Below are positions 36,004 through 45,229 of a stretch of 64,000 nucleotides of DNA, piece by piece. The stretch is taken from positions 124,001 through 188,000 of the forward strand of contig CBCXVT010000036.1 of the NCBI GenBank assembly GCA_965178635.1, in the 5' to 3' direction. How positions within the stretch are numbered: the first letter of the stretch is position 1; the number at the start of each line of letters is the position of its first letter. The notes under the pieces are model-generated. The model made no database searches. It was given only the letters and a program-made list of their open reading frames with translations, and was not told the DNA's origin. Source of the DNA: GCA-2733415 sp965178635. Lineage in GTDB: Bacteria > Bacteroidota > Bacteroidia > Flavobacteriales > Flavobacteriaceae. The position numbers were made by a program, and so were the translations under genes.

Positions 36004-38406
36004 TTAGTTACGCAATGGTCTTCCTTTCTTTAACATGTGTTCTAAACGTTCCAAACTTTTACGTTCTGTTGTTAAAGACATAAATGCTTCACGTTCTAAA
36101 TCTAATAGATATTGCTCAGATACGTTTGTTGGTTCTGATAAATCACCACCAGCCATTACATATGCTAATTTGTTTGCTATCTTTTTGTCGTGTTCAGAAA
36201 TATAGTTACTAGCTTCCATAGAATCTGTTCCAACTAAGAACATTCCTAAAGCTTGTTTCCCTAATACTTTAACATCTTTACGTTTAGCAGGTTGACTGTA
36301 TCCAGATTCTGCCATTAATTTTGCATGTGCTTTTGCTGTTGCAATTTGACGATCTCTGTTTACAACTACAACATCTTTACCATGCTGTAGTAAACCTAGG
36401 TCATAAGCTTCATAAGCAGAAGTAGCTACTTTTGCCATACCAACAGTTAAAAAGTGTTCTTGTAACACATTCAATTCAACATCTCCTTTTTTGAATAAAT
36501 CTGATGCTCTTAATGCCATTTCTTTAGAACCACCACCACCTGGGATAACTCCTACACCAAATTCTACTAATCCTATATATGTTTCTGCGGCTGCTACAAC
36601 TTTATCGGCGTGTAATGCTAATTCACACCCTCCACCTAAAGTCATACCATGTGGTGCAACAACTGTTGGGATTCCTGAATAACGCAAACGCATTGTAGTA
36701 TCTTGGAAATATTTGATAGCCATGTTCATTTCATCATATTCTTGCTCAACAGCTAACATGAAAATCATACCAATATTTGCACCAACTGAAAAGTTTGCCC
36801 CTTGGTTACCTATAACTAATCCTTGATAATTTTGTTCTGCTAAATCAATAGCTTTATTAATTCCTGAAAGTACATCACCTCCAATAGAATTCATTTTTGA
36901 TTGGAATTCTACATTTAAAATTCCATCACCAATATCTTCAATAATTACACCTGAGTTTTTATATACTTCAGATGTTTTTCTGATGTTGTCTAAAATGATA
37001 AATGCATCTTGTCCAGGTACTTTTTCTTGTGCTTTTGCAGCAATATTGTAATAGTTTGTAGCACCACTTTTTACAGTATAGAAAGAGGTGTTGCCAGAAG
37101 CTAACATGTCAGAAATCCAAGCAGCTGGTTCTAAACTTTCCGCTTTCATGATTTCGATTCCTTTTTCAACACCGATAGCATCCCAAATTTGGAATGGTCC
37201 GTGTTCCCAACCGAAACCAGCCTTCATAGCGTCATCAATTTTATATAAATCGTCAGCTATTTCTGGTATTCTGTTTGATACATATGCGAATAATGCAGCA
37301 AAACTTTTTCTGTAAAATTCTCCAGCTTTATCTTTTCCTGCAACTAATACTTTAAAACGATCAATAACATTATCGATGTTTTTAGTCAGCTCTAAAGTGG
37401 TGAATTTAGCACGTTTTTTAGTTCTGTATTCTAAAGTATTTAAGTCTAACGATAAAATTTCTTTTTTACCATCAGTCATTGTTTTTTTATAAAACCCTTG
37501 ACCTGTTTTGCTTCCTAGCCATTTGTTTTCCATCATTGTGCTGATGAATTCTGGTAGTTTAAATAAGTCGTGCTTTTCGTCATTTGGACAATTGTCATAA
37601 ATTCCGTTAGCAACATGAACTAAAGTATCCAATCCAACAACATCCACAGTTCTGAAGGTTGCTGATTTTGGGCGACCAATTACTGGGCCACTTAATTTAT
37701 CAACTTCTTCAATTGTCATATCCATATCTTTTACCATATGGAATAAACTCATGATGCTAAAAATACCGATTCTGTTACCAATAAATGCTGGCGTGTCTTT
37801 AGCAACTACAGATGTTTTTCCTAAGAATTTTTCTCCGTAACCATTTAAAAAATCTAAGACCTCGTTAGATGTTTTTGGTCCAGGAATTATTTCAAATAAT
37901 TTTAAATACCGTGCTGGGTTAAAGAAGTGAGTTCCACAGAAATGTTTCTGGAAATCTTCAGAACGCCCTTCACTCATAAATTTAATAGGAATACCAGATG
38001 TGTTAGATGTGATAAGCGTACCAGGTATTCTGTGTTTTTCTATATTTTCAAACACCATTTTCTTGATGTCTAAACGCTCAACTACAACTTCAATAATCCA
38101 ATCTACATCTGCTATTTGTGCAATATCATCTTCTAGATTACCAGTTGTAATTCTGTTAGCGAATTTTTGATGGTAAATAGGAGAGGGCTTAGATTTTAAA
38201 GCAGCTTTCAAAGAATCATTAACCATCCTGTTACGAACAACTTTGTCTTCAAGGGTTAATCCTTTAGCTTTTTCTTTATCATTTAATTCTCTTGGTACGA
38301 TGTCAAGTAACAAAACTTCAACACCAATATTGGCAAAATGACAAGCAATTCCGCTTCCCATAATTCCAGATCCAATTACTGCAACTTTTTTAATGAGTCT
38401 CTGCAT
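36004..38406 (-). CDS. 3-hydroxyacyl-CoA dehydrogenase / enoyl-CoA hydratase (FadN-type order)
   Basis: The 800-residue bifunctional protein has the NAD-binding motif IGSGIMGSGIA (11-21) and catalytic His160 (THFFNPARY) at the N-terminus. The C-terminal third is a crotonase domain (GNQGANFSVGANI, MTLGGGCELALHAD, FGVGVIPGGGGSKE). This order (dehydrogenase first, hydratase second) is that of FadN of Bacillus and not that of E. coli FadB. It does hydration and oxidation in beta-oxidation. The start is 10 bases after the MarR gene stop, so they form one operon. Confidence 0.93.
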   Translation of the reverse strand: MQRLIKKVAVIGSGIMGSGIACHFANIGVEVLLLDIVPRELNDKEKAKGLTLEDKVVRNRMVNDSLKAALKSKPSPIYHQKFANRITTGNLEDDIAQIADVDWIIEVVVERLDIKKMVFENIEKHRIPGTLITSNTSGIPIKFMSEGRSEDFQKHFCGTHFFNPARYLKLFEIIPGPKTSNEVLDFLNGYGEKFLGKTSVVAKDTPAFIGNRIGIFSIMSLFHMVKDMDMTIEEVDKLSGPVIGRPKSATFRTVDVVGLDTLVHVANGIYDNCPNDEKHDLFKLPEFISTMMENKWLGSKTGQGFYKKTMTDGKKEILSLDLNTLEYRTKKRAKFTTLELTKNIDNVIDRFKVLVAGKDKAGEFYRKSFAALFAYVSNRIPEIADDLYKIDDAMKAGFGWEHGPFQIWDAIGVEKGIEIMKAESLEPAAWISDMLASGNTSFYTVKSGATNYYNIAAKAQEKVPGQDAFIILDNIRKTSEVYKNSGVIIEDIGDGILNVEFQSKMNSIGGDVLSGINKAIDLAEQNYQGLVIGNQGANFSVGANIGMIFMLAVEQEYDEMNMAIKYFQDTTMRLRYSGIPTVVAPHGMTLGGGCELALHADKVVAAAETYIGLVEFGVGVIPGGGGSKEMALRASDLFKKGDVELNVLQEHFLTVGMAKVATSAYEAYDLGLLQHGKDVVVVNRDRQIATAKAHAKLMAESGYSQPAKRKDVKVLGKQALGMFLVGTDSMEASNYISEHDKKIANKLAYVMAGGDLSEPTNVSEQYLLDLEREAFMSLTTERKSLERLEHMLKKGRPLRN

Positions 38407-38415
38407 TTTGATTCC

Positions 38416-38853
38416 TTATTTTTTAGTAAATATATTTCGTTGTTGTATTAATTCTAATATCTTTTCAGTCACTTCGTGAAAGTGTTTTATTTTTTCTCCA
38501 TCTATACTTTCGTATATAGATTCATTAAAAGTGATGACCTTTTCCTTTGAGATGTCTCGCATTTCTTTTCCGTATTCTGTTAAAAATACTAGAACACTTC
38601 TCCCATCTTTTGGGTTTTTTTTACGAATGATTAATCCTTTTTCTTCCATACTTTTTAAAGTACGGGATAAACTCGTAGGTTCAATGCCCATTCTTGGTCC
38701 TAATGCTGTTGATGGTGTACCATCTTTATCAATGTTTAATAAAGCAAAGGCTACGGCCATTGTAGCGCCGTATTTTAAAGCTTCTTCATTGTATAGTTTT
38801 GCTACTCCTTGCCATGTGGCTCTTAACGCATGATCTATTGTGCTATCTGTCAT
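38416..38853 (-). CDS. MarR-family transcriptional regulator
   Basis: The 145-residue protein has a winged helix-turn-helix: ALGPRMGIEPTSLSRTLKSMEEKGLI and the wing KKNPKDGRSVLVFLTEYGKE. Long helices at both ends would form the dimer. As first gene of the fatty-acid oxidation operon it most likely represses it and responds to an acyl-CoA, by analogy with FadR-like MarR proteins. A perfect palindrome sits about 60 bases upstream over the promoter. Confidence 0.9.
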   Translation of the reverse strand: MTDSTIDHALRATWQGVAKLYNEEALKYGATMAVAFALLNIDKDGTPSTALGPRMGIEPTSLSRTLKSMEEKGLIIRKKNPKDGRSVLVFLTEYGKEMRDISKEKVITFNESIYESIDGEKIKHFHEVTEKILELIQQRNIFTKK

Positions 38854-38893
38854 TTTTTGTTTATATTTATAGGAGTATAAAAAAATTGTATCC

Positions 38894-38901
38894 CAAATAT
38901 A
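38894..38901 (-). promoter_or_regulatory. -7 promoter box of the marR-fad operon
   Basis: The minus strand reads TATATTTG, an exact TAnnTTTG match, 41 bases before the ATG at 38853. The -33 element would lie about 21 bases upstream, near 38918-38922. Confidence 0.6.
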
Positions 38902-38912
38902 ATAAAAAATAC

Positions 38913-38924
38913 TATGCGCGCATA
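38913..38924. promoter_or_regulatory. Palindromic candidate operator of the MarR regulator
   Basis: TATGCGCGCATA is a perfect 12-bp palindrome and is extremely GC-rich in its core for this genome. It covers the expected -33 region of the operon promoter, so a bound dimer would block RNA polymerase. MarR proteins commonly bind such dyads. No second copy was seen before the acyl-CoA synthetase gene at 40783. Confidence 0.55.
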
Positions 38925-38942
38925 ATAAAGTTGTGTTAAATT

Positions 38943-38970
38943 AAAAAAGCCCCAGATTAGGAGCTTTTTT
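38943..38970 (-). terminator. Terminator of the acyl-CoA synthetase gene
   Basis: AAAAAGC-C-CC and GG-A-GCTTTTT form a stem with one mismatch and a 6-base loop; on the minus strand a T-run follows. Confidence 0.75.
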
Positions 38971-39004
38971 TAAGATTTAAATATTAGTTGAATTTATAAG
39001 ACTC

Positions 39005-40783
39005 TTAGTTTTTCTCATAAATTTTATTGTAAAGAGTGATGTATTTTTCTTTAATCACTTTACGTTTCATTTTCATAGTAGGGGTTAAATGTCCAGCTTC
39101 TATACTCCAGGTGTCTGGAGTTAACTCAAAACGTTTTACTTGTTCCCATTTCCCAAACTTAGTATTATGTTCATTAACTTCTTTTTGAATGCGTTCAATT
39201 AATTCTGGGTTAGTAATTTGTTCTTCTGGTGAATTTCCAAGAGTGATATTATGCATTTTTGCCCAGTCAGTAATAAACTCAAAGTTTGGTTGAATAAAAG
39301 CAGCTGGCATTTTTTCACCATCACCAATCACCATTATTTGCTCAATAAAACGTGATTGTTTAAATTGATTTTCTAAAACTTGAGGCGCTACATATTTACC
39401 ACCGGATGTTTTAAACATTTCTTTTTTACGATCTGTTATTTTTAAAAAACCATCTGCATCAATTTCTCCAATATCTCCAGTGTGGAAATATCCGTTTTTT
39501 AATACTTCATTAGTTTTTTCTTCATCTTTATAATAGCCTTTCATGACTTGTGGTCCTTTAACAAGAATCTCGCCGTCTTCAGCAATTTTAACTTCAGTAT
39601 CAGCTAATAACTTACCAACTGTTCCAATTCTGAATCCGTTTTGGCGCATATCGTTAACAGATACTACAGGAGAAGTTTCCGTTAGACCATATCCTTCCAT
39701 AACGGGTATTCCTGCAGCGTTATACACACGTGCTAATCTAGGTTGTAGCGCGGCACTTCCGGAAGCAATTGCTTTTAAGTTTCCTCCCAAAGCTTCTTGC
39801 CATTTACTGAATATTAATTTCCTAGCAATTTTTAATTTGAACTCATATAATGCACCATTCTTTCCGTATGGCTCATATTCTAACCCTAATTCAACAGCCC
39901 AAAAGAATAATTTCTTTTTTAAACCAGTTAAATCTGCGCCCTTAGCATAAATTTTATCATAAACCTTTTCCAATAACCTTGGAACAGCACTCATAACATC
40001 TGGTTTAATTTCTTTTAAATTATCACTGATAGTTTCTAAAGATTCTGCAAAATAAACACTTGTACCACAATATTGATACATGTATAATAACATGCGCTCA
40101 TAGATATGACATACGGGTAAAAAACTTAATGATTTAGATTGTCCTAAATCAATTGGTAATCTCGCGGCACTATTTAAAGCATTACTTACAATGTTTTTAT
40201 GTGTTAGCATTACACCTTTAGGTCTACCTGTTGTACCTGAAGTATAAATTAGTGTAGCTAAGTCATCTGTAGTGACAGCATTTTTTCTGTCTTCTACTTC
40301 GTTTTGATTACTTTTACCTGCTCCTAATTCTAAAACTTTATTCCAATTCTGACATCCTTCTATCTCGTCAAAACAGTATACCTCTTTTAACGAAGGTACA
40401 TTGTTTTTAATTGCGTTAACTTTATCTAAAACTTCTTTACACGACACAAAACAATATGTAGCTTCACTATGGTTTAACACATACTCATAATCTTCTTGAC
40501 TGATTGTTGGATAAATAGGAACATCTTGTGCACCTGTTTGTAGAATTCCAATATCACAAATGTTCCATTCAGTTCTATTCGTCATAGAAATAATGGCAAC
40601 TTTATCATTTGCATTTACTCCTAAACGTAATAAACCCCTACTTAATGCATTTGCTTTATCAAGGTATTCTTGAGTAGAAGTTGCAACCCACTCACCATTC
40701 TTCTTAGTGATTAGAGCTTTGTCAAGATTGAATTTTTCTAACTGGTAATATGGGAAGTCAAAAAGACGTGTAATAGTGTTCAT
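39005..40783 (-). CDS. fadD: Long-chain acyl-CoA synthetase (AMP-binding)
   Basis: The 592-residue enzyme activates fatty acids to acyl-CoA through acyl-AMP. It has the AMP-binding P-loop TLIYTSGTTGRPKGVMLTH, the aromatic motif YGLTETSP, HTGDIGEID and KITDRKKEMFKTSGGKY, with the catalytic C-terminal lysine region (AGHLTPTMKMKRKVI). It is of the type named FadD15/LACS in Bacteroidota. Having its own terminator, it is a separate transcript, but the neighbouring oxidation operon makes fatty-acid use the obvious role. The palindrome near marR was not found before this gene. Confidence 0.9.
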   Translation of the reverse strand: MNTITRLFDFPYYQLEKFNLDKALITKKNGEWVATSTQEYLDKANALSRGLLRLGVNANDKVAIISMTNRTEWNICDIGILQTGAQDVPIYPTISQEDYEYVLNHSEATYCFVSCKEVLDKVNAIKNNVPSLKEVYCFDEIEGCQNWNKVLELGAGKSNQNEVEDRKNAVTTDDLATLIYTSGTTGRPKGVMLTHKNIVSNALNSAARLPIDLGQSKSLSFLPVCHIYERMLLYMYQYCGTSVYFAESLETISDNLKEIKPDVMSAVPRLLEKVYDKIYAKGADLTGLKKKLFFWAVELGLEYEPYGKNGALYEFKLKIARKLIFSKWQEALGGNLKAIASGSAALQPRLARVYNAAGIPVMEGYGLTETSPVVSVNDMRQNGFRIGTVGKLLADTEVKIAEDGEILVKGPQVMKGYYKDEEKTNEVLKNGYFHTGDIGEIDADGFLKITDRKKEMFKTSGGKYVAPQVLENQFKQSRFIEQIMVIGDGEKMPAAFIQPNFEFITDWAKMHNITLGNSPEEQITNPELIERIQKEVNEHNTKFGKWEQVKRFELTPDTWSIEAGHLTPTMKMKRKVIKEKYITLYNKIYEKN

Positions 40784-40872
40784 ATGTGGATTTTAAGTTT
40801 TGGTAGTGCTCTGCAAAATAGAAAATTTGAAGGGATTTTTCAAACAAAACTAAAAAAAAGGAAGGTTATAAT

Positions 40873-41364
40873 TCATGATATCTGATACTCAAATACATAA
40901 TCATCCATAACATATCCGTTTCCGATATCTGTAATTTCTTCTGCAATAATGCTAAACCCCGATTTTTTATACGCTCTAATACCTTTGGTGTTACCTTTGT
41001 TTACAGTTAAATAAACTGCAGTAGTGTTATTTTTTTTAGCGAAATTTTTAACACGTTGTAGTGCTAATTTACCAATTCCTAAACCTTGAGCTGAAGTTTT
41101 GAGGTAAACTTTACTTAAAAACACTCTGTTGTCATTTTTCACAACGTAAGCTAAGTAGCCAACAACTTTATTGTCATGTGATATGAATTCCCATTGATAG
41201 CCCTCATCTAAATCGTGTTGTATTCTTTGTGGGTTATACATCATATCAAGCATGTAGTCTATTTGGTTTTGACTGATTATACCGTTATAATTGTCATTCC
41301 AAATTTCAGTGGCTAATTGTAAAACTTGTAGAAATTGATTATTGATAGAGTGAAAAGAAGTCAT
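40873..41364 (-). CDS. GNAT family N-acetyltransferase
   Basis: The 163-residue protein shows the GNAT core: VVGYLAYVVKNDNRVFLSKVYLKTSAQGLGIGKLALQRVKNFAKKNN. QGLGIG is the acetyl-CoA pyrophosphate loop (Q/RxxGxG), followed by YLTVNKGNTKGIRAYKKSGF. The acetyl acceptor is unknown. The gene lies downstream of purL and upstream of the acyl-CoA synthetase, with a terminator between it and purL. Confidence 0.85.
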   Translation of the reverse strand: MTSFHSINNQFLQVLQLATEIWNDNYNGIISQNQIDYMLDMMYNPQRIQHDLDEGYQWEFISHDNKVVGYLAYVVKNDNRVFLSKVYLKTSAQGLGIGKLALQRVKNFAKKNNTTAVYLTVNKGNTKGIRAYKKSGFSIIAEEITDIGNGYVMDDYVFEYQIS

Positions 41365-41396
41365 ATTGTAGTTTGATTTGTACTGTAAAAATAAAA

Positions 41397-41430
41397 AGAC
41401 CTCTCAACTTATAAAAAGAGAAAGGTCTTA
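41397..41430 (-). terminator. Terminator of purL
   Basis: AAGACCT-CTC and GAG-AA-AGGTCTT pair across a 12-base loop just past the purL stop; the minus strand continues with TTTTTATTTT. Confidence 0.65.
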
Positions 41431-41451
41431 TAATTAAGTATGTCGATTATT

Positions 41452-44400
41452 TTATTTGTTCTCTAACCATTTTCTAGCATTTACAAAAGCTTCTAGCCAT
41501 GGCGATACTTCATCTTGTCTGCCGTCTACATAATTAGCCCAATTCCATTGAAAAATTGAACGTTCAATATGCGGCATAGTTACTAAATGACGTCCATCTT
41601 TTGAAGACATCATGGCTACATTATAATCAGAACCATTAGGGTTTGCAGGATAGCCATCATAGCCATATTTAGCTGCAATATTGTAGTTTGATTCATCTTC
41701 AGGTAAGTTAAATTTACCTTCTCCATGAGAAATCCAAACCCCTAATTTTGTCCCTTCTAATGTGTTTAACATTACAGAATTGTTCTTTTGGATAGTTACA
41801 GATGTAAAATTACTCTCGTGTTTTTGAGAATCATTATGTATTAACTTTCCATGTACTTCATGATCAGGATTTACTAAATCTAATTCCATCCATAATTGAG
41901 CACCATTACAAATACCTACAGATAAGGTATCTTCTCTTTTGAAGAAGTTCTTTAACGCTGTGTTTGCTTTATCGTTATATTTAAAAGCACCAGCCCAACC
42001 TTTTGCAGAACCTAAAACATCTGAGTTAGAAAATCCTCCAACAGCACCAATAAATTGAATATCCTCTAAATTTTCACGACCAGAAATTAAATCTGTCATG
42101 TGAACATCTTTTACGTCAAAACCAGCTAAATACATAGCGTTTGCCATTTCGCGCTCAGAATTTGATCCTTTTTCACGAATTATTGCCGCCTTTGGTCTAA
42201 CTTTTATCTTACCTACAGTATCTGTGATACTTCCAGTAAAATGCGTAGGGAAGCTGTAATCTAAAGCTTGGTATTTGTAATTGATAAAACGCTCTTCTCC
42301 TTTATTGTTAGCACATTGTTTAGCATCTAATAAAGCTGAGGTTTTAAACCAGGTATCTCTTAATTCTGAAACATTAAAGTTAAAAGCATCGGAACCGTTA
42401 ATGATGTTTAGGTTATTAGAAGCGGTAACTTCTCCAATGTTAAAGAATTCAACATTGTTATCTGTTAAAACTTTTTCAATACTATTGTCAATCGCTTGTA
42501 AAACGATTCCGTTATTTTCAGAGAACAATACTTTAATTGAATCAGCTTCTCCTAATTTTGTTAAATCAAGATTTGCTCCAATATTATTATCAGCAAAACA
42601 CAATTCTAATAACGTCGTGATTAAACCTCCAGAAGCAACATCGTGCCCAGCAATAATTTTATCCGCTTTAATTAAACTTTGTATGGTGTTGAATGCTGTT
42701 TTAAATTTAGCAGCATCTTTAATAGTTGAGGTTTTAGTACCTATTTTATTTACTATTTGAGCAAAAGAAGATCCTCCTAGTTTAAAGTTATCTTGAGATA
42801 AGTTGATGTAGTACACATTTCCTTTTCCGGTTTTAAAAACTGGCTCAACAATTCTAGTAATATCATTACAATTTGCTCCCGCAGAAATTACAACTGTACC
42901 TGGAGAAATTACATCTTCATTAGGGTACTTTTGCTTCATTGATAGCGAATCTTTACCTGTTGGTACATTGATTCCTAATTCAATAGCAAAATCTGAAATT
43001 CCTTTTACGGCTTTATATAAACGCGCATCTTCTCCTTCATTCTTACAAGGCCACATCCAGTTTGCTGAAAGTGATACAGAGGACAAACCGTCTTTTAAAG
43101 GAGCCCAAATAATGTTTGATAAAGATTCGGCAATAGCATTTCTACTTCCTGCAACAGGATCAATTAATGCGCTAATTGGAGCGTGACCTATCGATGTGGC
43201 TACACCTTCAGTAGATTTATAATCTAAGGCCATAACACCAACATTGTTTAATGGCAATTGTAACGGACCAACACATTGTTGTTTCGCTACGCGACCACCA
43301 ACACATCTATCAACTTTATTAGTTAACCAATCTTTACAAGCAACAGCCTCTAATTGTAAAACTTGGCCTAAATAGCTATCAATATTTTTAACATCGTAAG
43401 TCAGTTCATCATAATTACGAACGACTGTTTTATCTGTCATGATAGTTTTTGGAGAGCTTCCAAACATATCTGACAATTCTAAATCCATTGGTTTTTCTCC
43501 AGTAGTGTTAGATTCAAACGTAAAACGGTCATCATTAGTTACATCACCTACTTCGTACATTGGCGAACGTTCACGGTCTGCAATACGTTGTAAAGTATCA
43601 ATATCCTTTTTTCCAATAACTAACCCCATACGTTCTTGAGATTCGTTACCAATAATTTCTTTAGCAGATAATGTTGGGTCACCAACAGGTAACTTGTCTA
43701 AATCGATTTTTCCACCTGTATCTTCAACAAGTTCAGATAAACAGTTTAGGTGTCCACCTGCACCGTGATCATGAATAGACACAATAGGGTTAATATCACT
43801 TTCTACCATTCCTCTTACGGCATTAGCAGCACGTTTTTGCATTTCAGGGTTGGAACGTTGAATAGCATTTAATTCAATACCTTCACTATTTCCTCCAGTA
43901 TCAGCTGATGATACTGCAGCTCCCCCCATACCAATACGGTAGTTTTCACCACCTAGAATTACTATTTTATCGCCGTCTTCAGGCGTGTCTTTTAAAGCTT
44001 GTTCTGCCTTTCCGTAACCGATACCACCAGCTTGCATAATGACTTTGTCAAACCCTAGTTTTCTAGCATCTTCATCATGTTCAAAAGTCAATACAGAACC
44101 CGTAATTAAGGGTTGACCGAACTTGTTTCCAAAGTCAGACGCACCATTAGATGCTTTAATTAGAATATCCATTGGAGTCTGATATAACCATTTACGCTCG
44201 TCCATGGCTTGTTCCCAAGGTCTGTTTTCTTCTAAACGAGAATACGAAGTCATGTAAACCGCAGTTCCTGCTAAAGGTAGTGATCCTTTACCACCAGCAA
44301 GTCGATCTCTAATTTCTCCTCCAGCTCCAGTTGCAGCACCATTGAAGGGCTCTACTGTTGTAGGGAAGTTATGTGTTTCTGCTTTTAATGAAATAACAGA

Positions 44401-45117
44401 ATTGAATTCTTTTTCTTCATAAAAATCCGGTTTATCGGCAGATTTTGGTGCGAATTGAGTGACTTTTGGTCCGTCAATAAATGCAACATTATCTTTATAA
44501 GCAGACACAATTCCTTGTGGGCTTTCTGCAGATGTTTTCTTTATTAATTTGAATAATGATGATGGCATTTCTTCACCATCAATAATAAATGTTCCGTTGA
44601 ATATTTTATGTCTACAGTGTTCTGAGTTTACTTGTGAGAACCCGAAAACTTCAGAGTCGGTTAGTTTTCTACCAATTTTAGTAGCTACGCCTTCAAGATA
44701 TTCAACTTCTTCTTCACTTAATGCTAAGCCTTCTTGCTTATTGTATGCAGCAATATCGTCTATGTCTAAAACGGCTTCTGGTTTTACATTAACTGTAAAG
44801 ATATCTTGATTTAATTCAGAAAATTTCTGAGATAGCATTGGATCATAATCAGTATTGTTTTCTGTAGTACTTTTGTACTCTTCAATACGAATGATTCCTT
44901 CAATTGTCATGTTTTGTGTAATCTCTACAGCATTGGTGCTCCATGGTGAAATCATGGCTGCCCTTGGACCAATAAAAAAAGCGTCCAAAGACGCCGCGTT
45001 TATTTTTGGTTGATTACCAAATAACCAAGTCAATTTTTCAATTGCTTCGTTAGAAAGTTCTTTTGTTGTTTGTACAGCAAATACTGTGCTGTTTGTGTTT
45101 CCAAAGAAATGAATCAT
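41452..45117 (-). CDS. purL: Phosphoribosylformylglycinamidine synthase (large single-chain PurL)
   Basis: The 1221-residue enzyme converts FGAR to FGAM in purine synthesis, using glutamine and ATP. It is the long form with fused domains: N-terminal domain, linker, two AIR-synthase-like halves (SQVNSEHCRHKIF, SLKAETHNFPTTVEPFNGAATGAGG, GIGYGKAEQAL) and a C-terminal glutaminase domain with nucleophile Cys1070 (VGICNGAQLW) and His/Glu in MPHIERS. The length is normal for the family. It has its own promoter box and terminator. It is essential for de novo purine synthesis. Confidence 0.95.
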   Translation of the reverse strand: MIHFFGNTNSTVFAVQTTKELSNEAIEKLTWLFGNQPKINAASLDAFFIGPRAAMISPWSTNAVEITQNMTIEGIIRIEEYKSTTENNTDYDPMLSQKFSELNQDIFTVNVKPEAVLDIDDIAAYNKQEGLALSEEEVEYLEGVATKIGRKLTDSEVFGFSQVNSEHCRHKIFNGTFIIDGEEMPSSLFKLIKKTSAESPQGIVSAYKDNVAFIDGPKVTQFAPKSADKPDFYEEKEFNSVISLKAETHNFPTTVEPFNGAATGAGGEIRDRLAGGKGSLPLAGTAVYMTSYSRLEENRPWEQAMDERKWLYQTPMDILIKASNGASDFGNKFGQPLITGSVLTFEHDEDARKLGFDKVIMQAGGIGYGKAEQALKDTPEDGDKIVILGGENYRIGMGGAAVSSADTGGNSEGIELNAIQRSNPEMQKRAANAVRGMVESDINPIVSIHDHGAGGHLNCLSELVEDTGGKIDLDKLPVGDPTLSAKEIIGNESQERMGLVIGKKDIDTLQRIADRERSPMYEVGDVTNDDRFTFESNTTGEKPMDLELSDMFGSSPKTIMTDKTVVRNYDELTYDVKNIDSYLGQVLQLEAVACKDWLTNKVDRCVGGRVAKQQCVGPLQLPLNNVGVMALDYKSTEGVATSIGHAPISALIDPVAGSRNAIAESLSNIIWAPLKDGLSSVSLSANWMWPCKNEGEDARLYKAVKGISDFAIELGINVPTGKDSLSMKQKYPNEDVISPGTVVISAGANCNDITRIVEPVFKTGKGNVYYINLSQDNFKLGGSSFAQIVNKIGTKTSTIKDAAKFKTAFNTIQSLIKADKIIAGHDVASGGLITTLLELCFADNNIGANLDLTKLGEADSIKVLFSENNGIVLQAIDNSIEKVLTDNNVEFFNIGEVTASNNLNIINGSDAFNFNVSELRDTWFKTSALLDAKQCANNKGEERFINYKYQALDYSFPTHFTGSITDTVGKIKVRPKAAIIREKGSNSEREMANAMYLAGFDVKDVHMTDLISGRENLEDIQFIGAVGGFSNSDVLGSAKGWAGAFKYNDKANTALKNFFKREDTLSVGICNGAQLWMELDLVNPDHEVHGKLIHNDSQKHESNFTSVTIQKNNSVMLNTLEGTKLGVWISHGEGKFNLPEDESNYNIAAKYGYDGYPANPNGSDYNVAMMSSKDGRHLVTMPHIERSIFQWNWANYVDGRQDEVSPWLEAFVNARKWLENK

Positions 45118-45150
45118 CGATTAACGTTTTTGTTGTGTTGTTTAAAGATG

Positions 45151-45158
45151 CAAAAATA
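45151..45158 (-). promoter_or_regulatory. -7 promoter box of purL
   Basis: The minus strand reads TATTTTTG (TAnnTTTG match), 34 bases before the ATG at 45117. Confidence 0.55.
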
Positions 45159-45181
45159 CATTTTTGTTGTTGATATTGCAT

Positions 45182-45209
45182 AAAAAAAAGCGACTAAAAA
45201 GCCGCTTTA
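45182..45209 (-). terminator. Terminator of the endonuclease gene
   Basis: AAAGCG (45187-45192) pairs with CGCTTT (45203-45208); the minus strand then has eight T residues. It lies just past the nuclease stop and before the purL promoter. Confidence 0.65.
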
Positions 45210-45229
45210 TAAACAAGATGTTTTTAATA

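Noticed and set aside
40784..40872. Second MarR palindrome before the acyl-CoA synthetase gene
   Set aside because: The gap has no GCGCGC core; only a weak TTTGAA/TTCAAA pair is present.
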